Shown one piece after another: positions 44,889-53,165 of a stretch of DNA of 64,000 nt (position 1 is its first letter; each line of letters begins with the position of its first letter). The stretch is taken from contig JAIBBZ010000029.1 in assembly GCA_019694435.1 (NCBI GenBank), positions 1 through 64,000 on the forward strand, in the 5' to 3' direction. The stretch is from Pirellulales bacterium (GTDB lineage Bacteria; Planctomycetota; Planctomycetia; Pirellulales; JAEUIK01). Both the position numbers and the translations under genes were made by a program. The notes beneath the pieces are model-generated. The model worked only from the letters and a program-made list of their open reading frames with translations, searched no databases and was not told the DNA's origin.

Positions 44889-45688
44889 TAGCTGCCCCCG
44901 GGCTGCGACAGATCGACGGCCGGGCTCGCGACGGCGCCCGCCGGGGGCGCCTCCGGTGTGCCTTCGGTCGCTCGAAAGAACACTTCTTCGAGCGACGAAT
45001 CGTGCGCGCTGCCGGCAAACGCTTGCCGCGCCTCGGACAACTCTCCGCAGAACAGCCGGTGCCCCCGGTGGAGGATCAGCAGGTGCGAGCAGAGATCTTC
45101 GACCATCGACAGCAGGTGCGAGCTCATGATCACGGCCGCGCCGTCGCGCGCAAGTTGTACGATCGACTCCTTCAACCGGCGGATCCCCCGCGGATCGAGG
45201 CCCGTCAACGGCTCGTCGAGCAACAAGGCTTGCGGCCGATGCAGATAGGCGCAGCAGATGGCCACCTTTTGCCGCATGCCGCGCGACAATTCCTGGGCCA
45301 GCACATCGCGCTTCTCCTGCAACTCGAACTGGGTCAACAGCGCTTCGGCCTGTGGTTCGAAATGGTCGACCCGGTATGCCGCGGCGATGAAGCGCAAATG
45401 CTCCCACACGGTCAAAGCGTCAAACAGTGCCGGATCGTCAGGCACGTAGGCCAACTGGCGTTTGGCCTCGGTGGCGTCCTGCGTCACATCGTGCCCGGCG
45501 ACCGCAATCCGCCCGCGCGTCGGTGGGATGATGCCGGCGATCGCGCGCAAGGTCGTCGTCTTGCCCGCCCCGTTGGGCCCCAGAAGCCCCAGGATTTGCC
45601 CCGCTTCGACGCGAAAGCTCAGGCCGTCGACGGCCAGATGGTTCGCATAGGCCTTCGAGAAATCAGCGACCTCGATCAATGTCGACAT
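44888..45688 (-). CDS. ABC transporter ATP-binding protein (permease partner at 43275)
   Basis: This is a 266-residue ATPase. Walker A is GPNGAGKT (37-44) and Walker B is LLLDEP (155-160), with H-loop H191. The signature motif reads LSRGMRQK (134-141), unlike the usual LSGGQ, with an Arg in place of the first Gly. The Q-loop position has Asp (YVPDDP, 81-86) rather than Gln or Glu. Such changes occur in some ABC-2-type exporters. The C-terminal 30 residues are a Pro/Ala tail. The start at 45688 is close to the divergent partner's region; the ribosome site is weak. Confidence 0.9.
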   Translation of the reverse strand: MSTLIEVADFSKAYANHLAVDGLSFRVEAGQILGLLGPNGAGKTTTLRAIAGIIPPTRGRIAVAGHDVTQDATEAKRQLAYVPDDPALFDALTVWEHLRFIAAAYRVDHFEPQAEALLTQFELQEKRDVLAQELSRGMRQKVAICCAYLHRPQALLLDEPLTGLDPRGIRRLKESIVQLARDGAAVIMSSHLLSMVEDLCSHLLILHRGHRLFCGELSEARQAFAGSAHDSSLEEVFFRATEGTPEAPPAGAVASPAVDLSQPGGS

Positions 45689-45768
45689 CCTCCGGGCGGG
45701 TTGACCGACCAGCGCGGCGCCTGCGCGGCACCACGAACAGCTTATCGCAGTTGCCGTTGCGCACCAGC

Positions 45769-45798
45769 TTGCTGCGGTCCAGCGCGGGTCCGTATAAC
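45769..45798 (+). promoter_or_regulatory. Candidate promoter for the plus-strand ABC operon
   Basis: TTGCTG (45769-45774), 18 bases and TATAAC (45793-45798) form a sigma-70-like pair. A transcript starting near 45805 would run into the GTG at 45874 with a 70-base leader, which supports that start over earlier ones. Confidence 0.4.
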
Positions 45799-45873
45799 GA
45801 AGAGGTGTTCCGCGTCGAGTTGCCCCGGGTAGCGCGCGGCCCCGCCAGCATTCGCCATCGCCACGAGTCGCGC

Positions 45874-46827
45874 GTGCCTCACGCCATTTGCTGCCAGCAG
45901 CTCTTCAAGCGGTATCCCGGCCGCCCGCCGGTCGACGCCGTCAACGGCATCGATTTGACCGTGGACGAAGGCGAATGTTTCGGCCTGCTCGGTCCGAACG
46001 GCGCCGGCAAGACGACGACCATCGAGATTCTCGAAGGCCTGCTGCCCGCGACGCGCGGCGCGGTCGAGATTCTCGGCCGTCGCTGGGGCGCCGACGACGA
46101 CGCGATCCGCGAGCGCATCGGCATTTCGCTGCAAGAAACCCGGCTGCCCGAAAAACTCACCGTCGCCGAAACGTTGCTGTTGTTTCGCAGCTTCTATCGC
46201 CGGGGGCTGCCACCCGAGGCCGTGTTGCGGCTGGTGTCGCTCGAAGAAAAATCCGCCGCCTGGGTCAAGAAGTTGTCCGGGGGTCAAAAACAGCGGTTGG
46301 CCGTGGCCTGTGCCCTGATCGGTGCGCCGGAGCTGTTGTTCCTTGATGAACCGACCACCGGCCTCGACCCGCAATCGCGCCGGCAACTGTGGGACATCAT
46401 CCGCCAGTTCCGGGCCAGCGGCCGCACCATCCTGCTGACCACCCATTACATGGACGAGGCCGAGAAACTTTGCGACCGCGTGGCCATCGTCGATCACGGC
46501 AGGATCATCGCCTGCGGCAGCCCGCGCGACCTGATCGATCAACTGGGCGGCGAACACGTGATTGAATTCACGCTCGTCCAAGAGGCGGCCAAAGCCCTGT
46601 CCCAGGGCCTGCTCGCCGATTTACCCGGCTTGCGTGCGGCGCGTGAGGAAGACGAGCGTATCTGCCTCACCGTCGCCGAACCGCACATCGTGCTGACCGA
46701 ATTGGTCGGCCGGCTCGCGGCGCGCGGCCTCGCGCTGGGCAGCCTGGTCACGCGCCATGCCAGCCTCGAGGATGTGTTCGTCAAGCTCACGGGCCGGCAT
46801 TTGTCCGAGGCGGAGGCGGCAGCATGA
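45874..46827 (+). CDS. ABC-2 type transporter ATP-binding protein
   Basis: This is a 317-residue ATPase, starting at the GTG at 45874 where family similarity begins (VPHAICCQQLFKRYPG). The frame is open about 65 codons earlier, but that part overlaps the divergent ATPase gene. Walker A is GPNGAGKT (40-47), signature LSGGQ (134-138), Walker B LLFLDEP (154-160) and H-loop LLTTHYMDEA. The C-terminal part (about 215-317) is the drug-exporter-type extension seen in ABC-2 pairs. Its stop overlaps the permease start by four bases (ATGA). Confidence 0.92.
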   Translation: MPHAICCQQLFKRYPGRPPVDAVNGIDLTVDEGECFGLLGPNGAGKTTTIEILEGLLPATRGAVEILGRRWGADDDAIRERIGISLQETRLPEKLTVAETLLLFRSFYRRGLPPEAVLRLVSLEEKSAAWVKKLSGGQKQRLAVACALIGAPELLFLDEPTTGLDPQSRRQLWDIIRQFRASGRTILLTTHYMDEAEKLCDRVAIVDHGRIIACGSPRDLIDQLGGEHVIEFTLVQEAAKALSQGLLADLPGLRAAREEDERICLTVAEPHIVLTELVGRLAARGLALGSLVTRHASLEDVFVKLTGRHLSEAEAAA

Positions 46828-48011
46828 TGCAATTGGAGCGCCTCGGGCACGATGTTGCGGCCGCCGAAACGCCGCCCCTGCGACTGCCCGAGCCCACGGC
46901 CGACGGTCCGCACCCGCTGCGGCAATTGGTGTTGTCGAGGGTGCGAGAGTTTTACCGCGAGCCGGAGGCCATCTTCTGGGTCTATGGGTTCCCGCTGCTG
47001 ATGGCGATGGCGTTGGGCATTGCCTTTCGTAACCGGCCTCAGCAGACGATCGTGGTCGACGTTCAACAGGCGCCCGCCGCGGCCCGCGTGCTTGAGGCTC
47101 TCGACACCGGCGCGGCCGAAACGGGCCAACCCAGCCCCGAGGGCGTAACGCCGAACACGGTGTTCAAAGCCCGCATCTCGAGCACCGACGAGGCCCGCCG
47201 CCGCCTGCGAAGCGGCCGCACGTCGCTGGTGATCGTGCCCGCGGCCGGCGCGGCGTCCGCTGCGCCCCTGGCGTCGGATGCCTTGGAGTACGTTTACGAT
47301 CCCACGCGCCCCGAGGGCCTCGCGGCCCGGGCCGCAGTCGACGAGCATCTGCAGCGCATCGCCGGTCGGGCCGACGCCATCGCCACGACCGACCGCGAAT
47401 TCACCGAGACGGGCAGCCGGTACATCGACTACCTGATTCCCGGACTGATCGGCTTGAACCTCATGGGCGGGGGGCTCTGGGGCGTCGGGTTCCTGGTGGT
47501 CGATATGCGCGTGCGGCACTTGCTCAAGCGCTTTGTGACCACGCCCATGCGCAAATCGCACTTCCTGCTCTCGCTGATGTTCAGCCGCTTTTTCTTCAAT
47601 CTGACCGAGGTCGGATTGCTGTTGCTGTTCGCCTATCTCGTCTTCGGTGTGCGCAACGTCGGCAGTTGGGGCGCCGTCGTCGTGTTCGTGCTGTTGGGCG
47701 ATTTTGCCTTCGCCGGGCTCGGGTTGCTGGTCGCGAGCCGGGCCAAGACGTTGGAAACCGCCTCGGGCCTGCTTAATCTAGCCATGATGCCGATGTGGCT
47801 GTTGTGCGGGGCGTTTTTTTCCTACGAGCGATTTCCCGAGGCCACCCACGCCGCGATTCGCCTGCTGCCGCTGACGGCCCTGGCCGATGGGCTGCGGGCC
47901 GTGATGATCGAAGGCACCTCGCTCGCTGGCCTGGTGCCGGAGATGGCGGTGCTTGCGGGCTGGATGGTCGGTTGCTTCTGGCTGGCCTTGCGGCTGTTTC
48001 GCTGGCAATAG
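46824..48011 (+). CDS. ABC-2 type transporter permease
   Basis: This is a 395-residue protein of ABC-2 type: one N-terminal membrane helix (about 50-68), a large soluble loop (about 75-200, containing the PTRPEGLAARAAVDEHLQRI segment), then five more helices (about 205-390), with GLIGLNLMGGGLWGVGFLVV in the second group. The pattern is the YhbE/CcmB-like drug-exporter permease form. It is translated with the ATPase before it. It may export a small molecule or lipid, but the substrate is not readable. Confidence 0.9.
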   Translation: MMQLERLGHDVAAAETPPLRLPEPTADGPHPLRQLVLSRVREFYREPEAIFWVYGFPLLMAMALGIAFRNRPQQTIVVDVQQAPAAARVLEALDTGAAETGQPSPEGVTPNTVFKARISSTDEARRRLRSGRTSLVIVPAAGAASAAPLASDALEYVYDPTRPEGLAARAAVDEHLQRIAGRADAIATTDREFTETGSRYIDYLIPGLIGLNLMGGGLWGVGFLVVDMRVRHLLKRFVTTPMRKSHFLLSLMFSRFFFNLTEVGLLLLFAYLVFGVRNVGSWGAVVVFVLLGDFAFAGLGLLVASRAKTLETASGLLNLAMMPMWLLCGAFFSYERFPEATHAAIRLLPLTALADGLRAVMIEGTSLAGLVPEMAVLAGWMVGCFWLALRLFRWQ

Positions 48012-48028
48012 AAATCCTGGGTTGTTCC

Positions 48029-49354
48029 ATGATCCGTGCTTGTTGTGTGGTGCTGACATTGGCAGCCGTTGCAGTTTGCTCGTCGGTCGCGACGGCCGAC
48101 GCCTTGCAGCGCCTGTCGCTGGAAAAGTTGCGCGTGACGCATGAAACGATCGCAGCGCTCGCGTCACGGCGCGAGCCGGTGAGCCTGGCGAGCGGCCTGC
48201 AGGACTTTCGCGCCATCCTGCATTCCCATTCTCTGCTGTCGCACGACAGCCGCGCCCCGCTCGATGAGATCCGCGCCGCGGCCAAGAAAGTGGGCGTGCA
48301 GGTGATCCTGTTCAGCGAGCATCCGGCCGACCACTACGACTATTTCACCGACGGTCACCGGGGATTCGACGATGGCTTGCTGATTGTTCCCGGCGCCGAA
48401 ACGCGCGGCTTTCTCGCCTATCCGACGCGCAGCGTGCAGCGCGAACCCGCCGAGTCGAGCCAGGACTTCGTCGATCTCGTGCGGCGCGACGACGGACTGA
48501 TTTTCGTCTGCCACCTGGAAGAGCGTCTCGATTGGGAACTCGACCATCTGACCGGCAACGAAATCTACAACACCCACGCCGACTTCATGGAGGAGAAGCG
48601 GTTCACAGCCGCGCTCAAGGGGCCACTGGGTATGTTCAGCCTCGTGGCGGCGCTGGAAAAGTATCCGCAGGAGGTGTTCGGCGCAATCCAGGACTACCCC
48701 AGCGACTACCTCGCCGCGTGGGACCGCTGGTGCCAGAAGTACCCGCACACGGGCGTGGCCGGCAACGATTCGCATCACAACCAGGCCTATCGCGGCGTGG
48801 TGGGTGACGATGGCCAGCTCGTGCTCAGCGATGCGCTGGGCGCCGTGGTCGCCCGCATCGACCCGCAAAAGGTCGGCATCGTCAAGGGGCTTGTCGCAGG
48901 CAAGCCGCCGGGGACAAAAGTCTTTGAAGTCGACCTGGACCCCTACGAGCGCAGCTACCATCACGTGAGCACGCACTTGCTCATGCCCGAACTGTCGCAG
49001 GCGGCCGTCTGGGATGCCTTGAAGAGCGGCCGCTGCTACGTGGGCTTCGACTGGATCGCCGATCCGACCGGCTTCGTCTATCAGGCCACGCGCGGCGATC
49101 AGCACTGGCTGATGGGCAGCCAGGTTGCCGCGGGCGAAGGCCTGCGCCTCGCGGCCGAGGCTCCCCTGGGCGACCGCATCAAGCTGTTGCGCAACGGTGA
49201 AGTCGTCCTCGAACAGGACGGCCGGAAACTCGACTTCGAAGTCACCGAGCCGGGCGTGTATCGCGTCGAGGTCTGGCTCAAGATCGCCGCCGAGCCGCGC
49301 ATCTGGATCCTGTCGAACCCGATCTACGTCGGTCCAGCAGTCGCGAGCAACTAG
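48029..49354 (+). CDS. Exported PHP-domain metal-dependent hydrolase-like protein
   Basis: This 441-residue protein begins MIRACCVVLTLAAVAVCSSV, a signal peptide. It has PHP-domain metal-site patterns: HSHSLLSHDSR (H65, H67), FSEHPADH (near 95-102), GAETRGF, VCHLEE and GNDSHH. These match a polymerase/histidinol-phosphatase fold with a multi-metal centre. The C-terminal 100 residues are beta-rich and could bind carbohydrate. The start lies 17 bases after the ABC permease stop, and its stop shares CTAG with the convergent deacetylase gene. Because it is exported, phosphatase activity on an extracytoplasmic substrate is possible but not shown. Confidence 0.8.
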   Translation: MIRACCVVLTLAAVAVCSSVATADALQRLSLEKLRVTHETIAALASRREPVSLASGLQDFRAILHSHSLLSHDSRAPLDEIRAAAKKVGVQVILFSEHPADHYDYFTDGHRGFDDGLLIVPGAETRGFLAYPTRSVQREPAESSQDFVDLVRRDDGLIFVCHLEERLDWELDHLTGNEIYNTHADFMEEKRFTAALKGPLGMFSLVAALEKYPQEVFGAIQDYPSDYLAAWDRWCQKYPHTGVAGNDSHHNQAYRGVVGDDGQLVLSDALGAVVARIDPQKVGIVKGLVAGKPPGTKVFEVDLDPYERSYHHVSTHLLMPELSQAAVWDALKSGRCYVGFDWIADPTGFVYQATRGDQHWLMGSQVAAGEGLRLAAEAPLGDRIKLLRNGEVVLEQDGRKLDFEVTEPGVYRVEVWLKIAAEPRIWILSNPIYVGPAVASN

Positions 49355-50406
49355 GCAGTCCGCCGACCGTTGGCCAGGCCGCGCCGCGCAAGCAGCTCGA
49401 GATCGGCGAATTGTGCCCGGTCGCCGGCCGCTTGAGTCGCGCGGCAGATGAAGTCGATCGCCTTCATCTGCGGATCGGCGACGCACAGGCACGACGGGTG
49501 CGCGAGAAAGTCGTAGACCGCACCGTGCTCCAGGCACCACGCCAGCCCGCGGCTGATGCCCAAGAGAAACTCGTCAAGGGTCCAGCGCCCCGCGCGGAAT
49601 GCCGTGACGTCGCTCACCGGGCTCATCGGCACCTCGACGAGGCCGCTGTCGTAGACAAACGGCTGAGACCGGGCCTGCGCCGCCTCGATCGACGCATAGG
49701 CCGCGGCGCCGGGTCTCTCGCCCGCGGCCGGCATGTCGTGCGCCACGTACTGGCTGCTCACCCATGGGTAACCCTGCTCGAGCAGCATCGCCTGCACGGC
49801 GGGCTGCTCGGTCAGGGCGGCATGAAAGCCGCCCGGCGTGCGAAACCCCGCCGGCACAACGTCGAGTCGCGATTTCATCGCCGCAGCGCAGAGGCGCACG
49901 TTCTCGGCGATGATCTCTTGCGGCGGCCGTCCCGCGACCAGCCAAGGGGCGCGCTGAAAGCGAAACTGCACCTGGTCGGCCGTCGTGGCCGTGACGTTGA
50001 CGTGATCGTAAGTATGGTTGCCCAGCGGGTGCCCTGCGCGTTTCAACTCCAGCAGCCAGTCGATGTTTTCCTGTTCGAGCACCCGGCCGACGACAAAGAA
50101 ATGAATCCGCCCCCCGAACTCGGCCACGCGCTTGGCCGCCGCGAGCGCGTAGGCCTTGGTCGGTTCGTCGAGGTTGCCCTTTTCGTAGTCCCAGTGCGTG
50201 TCTTCCCAGCGGGGAAAGTTGCGGCTCATTTCCAGGTCGAGCGTGATGGCCACCAGCGCCCGCCCGCGCGTCGAGTCGTCCTCGGCTGCTAACGGCGGCG
50301 CGTCTGCCGCCAGGGCCCGGACGGCGCCCAGCGCGCCGAGACTGGCCGCGGCGGCGCCACTTTGCAGCAAGAACCGTCGACGCGTGAAATCGTCGAGGCC
50401 GTTCAC
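49351..50406 (-). CDS. Polysaccharide deacetylase family protein (NodB-like), exported
   Basis: This 351-residue protein has a twin-arginine-like leader (DFTRRRFLLQSGAAAAS). The NodB-homology features are the catalytic Asp in ITLDLEMS (D57) and the metal His pair in GNHTYDH (H131, H135), with the later RTPGGFH segment carrying Arg. It may act on acetylated sugars or related amides at the cell envelope; the substrate is unknown. Its ATG overlaps the upstream isochorismatase-like gene by four bases, so the two are probably one operon. Its stop shares CTAG with the PHP protein gene. Confidence 0.88.
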   Translation of the reverse strand: MNGLDDFTRRRFLLQSGAAAASLGALGAVRALAADAPPLAAEDDSTRGRALVAITLDLEMSRNFPRWEDTHWDYEKGNLDEPTKAYALAAAKRVAEFGGRIHFFVVGRVLEQENIDWLLELKRAGHPLGNHTYDHVNVTATTADQVQFRFQRAPWLVAGRPPQEIIAENVRLCAAAMKSRLDVVPAGFRTPGGFHAALTEQPAVQAMLLEQGYPWVSSQYVAHDMPAAGERPGAAAYASIEAAQARSQPFVYDSGLVEVPMSPVSDVTAFRAGRWTLDEFLLGISRGLAWCLEHGAVYDFLAHPSCLCVADPQMKAIDFICRATQAAGDRAQFADLELLARRGLANGRRTA

Positions 50407-51533
50407 GGCTGAACCGCCCGGTCGTCACGTTGGTTGGCCACTTGGGCTTCGGCCTCGATCCACGAGCACTGCGTAATCAAGTGCTCGAGCGACGCGAACG
50501 ACAGTGCCGCGTTGGTCGCATAGCGCGGCGTGTTGTTGGCCGGAAACGTGGCGCACGATGCGTCGCCCACCAGGAACACGTTGAAATCCGGGTCGAGGTT
50601 TTCGTAACCGGCCGTCGTGCGGCAATAGCACATGTCCGTGGCATACCCCGTCAGCAGCACGTGGCGGACGCCTTGCGCGCGGAGAAATTCGCGCAGCGGC
50701 GGATACCCGTCGCCGTCGTAAATCACGACGTCGTCGGGATCCTGGCGAATTCCTTTCACCACCGGAATCGGCAGCTCCCAAAAACCTTCGCCGTTGAATT
50801 TGGCCGTCGCATCCAGGCCGGGAAACTTGCGAAAGTAGTCGGCCACGGTCCGCTCACGGGCCAGTTGGAACTGAGCTTCCAACGGATTGGCCTGGTACTT
50901 GAAACCGCGTAGCTTCGCGTCGAGTTCGCCCAGGCCTGCGGCACGCTCGGCGTCGGTCGGTCGGCCGCGAATCGAGCGGTAAATCTGCTTGCGGATCGGG
51001 TCTTCTTTGCCGGGCAGACTATAAGCCACGAGCGCGACGCGATCGCGCAGCCGCTCCAACAGCGGGTTCAACACTTTTTCCACGTGCAGGTGATAGGCCC
51101 GATTCTTCTCCGGCGTGCAATTGAAGGCCACGCCGGCCGGCTCGGGCGAGTTCCAGCCTTGACCGTCGTCGATACCCCAGGGATGAACGACGATGATCGC
51201 CGTGGCGCGTCCGTCCAGGCGATTGGGAATCTCGATGATCCCACGCGCGTTGTACGAAAAACGCCATGCACGGACGGCCAGGTTGCCGCCGGCCTCGTTC
51301 ACCAACGGCGGGGCTTCGAACCGGGCACTCTCGACGACCGGTTCGCAGAACTCCGGAAAGTCGGCCAGGATCGGCCGCGGGTTCTCGACGCGGACCAGGC
51401 GATTCTCGTAGGCGAAGGTGGCCGGCGGTTCCCCGGGCTCGGCGGCGCCAATTCCGGCGATTGCCGCGAGCGACGCTGCCCAGGCCAGCGCTGCAGCCGC
51501 CGATCGACGGCGAGTGAATCGTATCGAGCTCAT
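50403..51533 (-). CDS. Exported isochorismatase-like cysteine hydrolase
   Basis: This 376-residue protein has a signal peptide (about 1-31) and then the alpha/beta fold of isochorismatase-like hydrolases. The early strand is ATAIIVVHPWGIDDG, with Asp residues at 122-123. The catalytic Cys lies in GYATDMCYC (C302 by family position, possibly C304). An extra segment of about 60 residues between these motifs makes it longer than usual (about 200 residues). Secretion of an enzyme of this family is unusual. It is translationally coupled to the polysaccharide deacetylase gene. Confidence 0.85.
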   Translation of the reverse strand: MSSIRFTRRRSAAAALAWAASLAAIAGIGAAEPGEPPATFAYENRLVRVENPRPILADFPEFCEPVVESARFEAPPLVNEAGGNLAVRAWRFSYNARGIIEIPNRLDGRATAIIVVHPWGIDDGQGWNSPEPAGVAFNCTPEKNRAYHLHVEKVLNPLLERLRDRVALVAYSLPGKEDPIRKQIYRSIRGRPTDAERAAGLGELDAKLRGFKYQANPLEAQFQLARERTVADYFRKFPGLDATAKFNGEGFWELPIPVVKGIRQDPDDVVIYDGDGYPPLREFLRAQGVRHVLLTGYATDMCYCRTTAGYENLDPDFNVFLVGDASCATFPANNTPRYATNAALSFASLEHLITQCSWIEAEAQVANQRDDRAVQP

Positions 51534-51722
51534 GGAAACGCCCTGTATTCCCGACCAGCGATGTGGAAGAGTTCGCCCCGCCCGTGGCCCGGTAGCGTCC
51601 GAGTCGTCCCATGATCGTAGGACACGCCAACCCCGGATGAAAGCCGGTGGCGCATCGCATGGAGCGGTCCTTGGGCGACGTTTCTAGCGTCGTCGGCACG
51701 CTGGCGTCTGTTCGCTAAAGCG

Positions 51723-51751
51723 TTGCCGCGGCCCCGGTTGCGAACTATAAC
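51723..51751 (+). promoter_or_regulatory. Candidate promoter for the Gfo/Idh/MocA gene
   Basis: TTGCCG (51723-51728), 17 bases and TATAAC (51746-51751) lie 50 bases before the ATG at 51801. Spacing and -10 are good; the -35 is moderate. Confidence 0.45.
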
Positions 51752-51800
51752 CAACTTCAACCGATCGCCGCTTTGTGCCCTAGCTTTTGCGAGACTCGCA

Positions 51801-53165
51801 ATGCCGACTTCGACCGATCGCCGCTCATTCCTGGGCCAGGCTGCGCTTGCCGCCGGTTCGGCGCTGACTTTGGCACAACAGCATTTCGTGCAACTCGATT
51901 CGGCCCAGGCGGCCGAGCCCGCGGCCGCGCCGGCCCCGACTTCGCCGGCGGAGCGTCTCGTGTTGGCGTCGATCGGTTGCGGTGGACAGGGCTCCGGCCT
52001 GGCGCGTTCGTTCGCCAGCCAGCCCGACGTCGAGTTGGCCTACGTCGTCGATCCCGATGCGAAGCGTGCCGCAGAGCTGGCAGCCACAATCGGCAAGATC
52101 ACCGGCCGCGCACCGCAACAGGTCACCGACTTGCGGCGCGTGCTCGACGACCCGGCCGTCGACGCTGTGATCGTGGCCACGCCCGACCATTGGCACGGTC
52201 CGGCCACGCTGCTGGCCCTGGCGGCTGGCAAGCATGTGTACGTCGAAAAGCCGTGCGCGCACAACGTGCGTGAAGGCCGGCTGATGATCGAGGCCTCGCG
52301 CCGCGCCGGCCGAGTCGTTCAGGTCGGCACGCAGAGCCGCAGCGCGCCGGCGATCCAAAGAGCCATGAAGCTGCTGCACGAAGGGGCCATCGGTGAAGTG
52401 CTCGTGGCCAAAGCCTGGAACAGCCAACGCCGCAAGGACATTGGCCATGCGACGCCCTCGGAGCCGCCGCCCGAGCTCGACTACGCCCTGTGGCAGGGCC
52501 CCGCCCCCGAGTTGCCTTACCAGGCGAACCGCCTGCACTACAACTGGCACTGGTGGTATGTCTACGGCACGGGCGACATGGGCAACGACGGCGTACACGA
52601 ACTCGACCTGGCGCGCTGGGGCCTGGGAATCGAGATGCACCCCACGACGATCACCGCGATCGGCGGCAAGCTGTTCTTCGACGACGACCAGCAGTTTCCC
52701 GACACGCAGTACGTCGCCTTCGACTATCCCGGCGACGGGGCCGTCGGCCATCGACGTCAACTCGTCTACGAAATGCGCCTCTGGTCACCCTATCAACAGG
52801 AAGGGTTCGACAACGGCAACGCCTTTTACGGCACCAAGGGCATGCTCATCCTCGGCAAGCGCACGGGCTGGCAGATCCTCGGGCCAAACAACGAGCTGCG
52901 CGAACAGATGAGCATCGACGGGCTGGGCCCCGCGCACCACCGGAATTTTCTCGATTGCATCAAGTCCGGAGCGCGCCCCGAGGCCGACATCGAGATCGGC
53001 CATTACTCGGCCGCGCTGTGCCACTTGGGTAACATCGCTGCCCGCTTGGGGCGACAGCTGACCTTCGATCCTGCGGCCGAGCAAATCGTCGGCGACGACG
53101 ATGCCGCGGCCCTCGTGCGCCGGCAATATCGCGCCGACCACTGGGCCGTGCCCGATGGCGTCTAG
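51801..53165 (+). CDS. Gfo/Idh/MocA family oxidoreductase with twin-arginine-like leader
   Basis: This 454-residue protein has a Tat-like leader (TDRRSFLGQAALAAGSAL, residues 5-22). The Rossmann motif is GCGGQGSG (59-66), with VDPDAKRA after strand 2. EKP (149-151) marks the family's catalytic Lys, and the later GNDGVHELDLARWGL segment matches the substrate-binding region. It oxidises or reduces sugar- or inositol-like substrates with NAD(P). The ATG at 51801 opens the leader; the frame is open 26 codons further upstream across the candidate promoter. It ends on the CTAG shared with the convergent giant gene. Confidence 0.9.
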   Translation: MPTSTDRRSFLGQAALAAGSALTLAQQHFVQLDSAQAAEPAAAPAPTSPAERLVLASIGCGGQGSGLARSFASQPDVELAYVVDPDAKRAAELAATIGKITGRAPQQVTDLRRVLDDPAVDAVIVATPDHWHGPATLLALAAGKHVYVEKPCAHNVREGRLMIEASRRAGRVVQVGTQSRSAPAIQRAMKLLHEGAIGEVLVAKAWNSQRRKDIGHATPSEPPPELDYALWQGPAPELPYQANRLHYNWHWWYVYGTGDMGNDGVHELDLARWGLGIEMHPTTITAIGGKLFFDDDQQFPDTQYVAFDYPGDGAVGHRRQLVYEMRLWSPYQQEGFDNGNAFYGTKGMLILGKRTGWQILGPNNELREQMSIDGLGPAHHRNFLDCIKSGARPEADIEIGHYSAALCHLGNIAARLGRQLTFDPAAEQIVGDDDAAALVRRQYRADHWAVPDGV

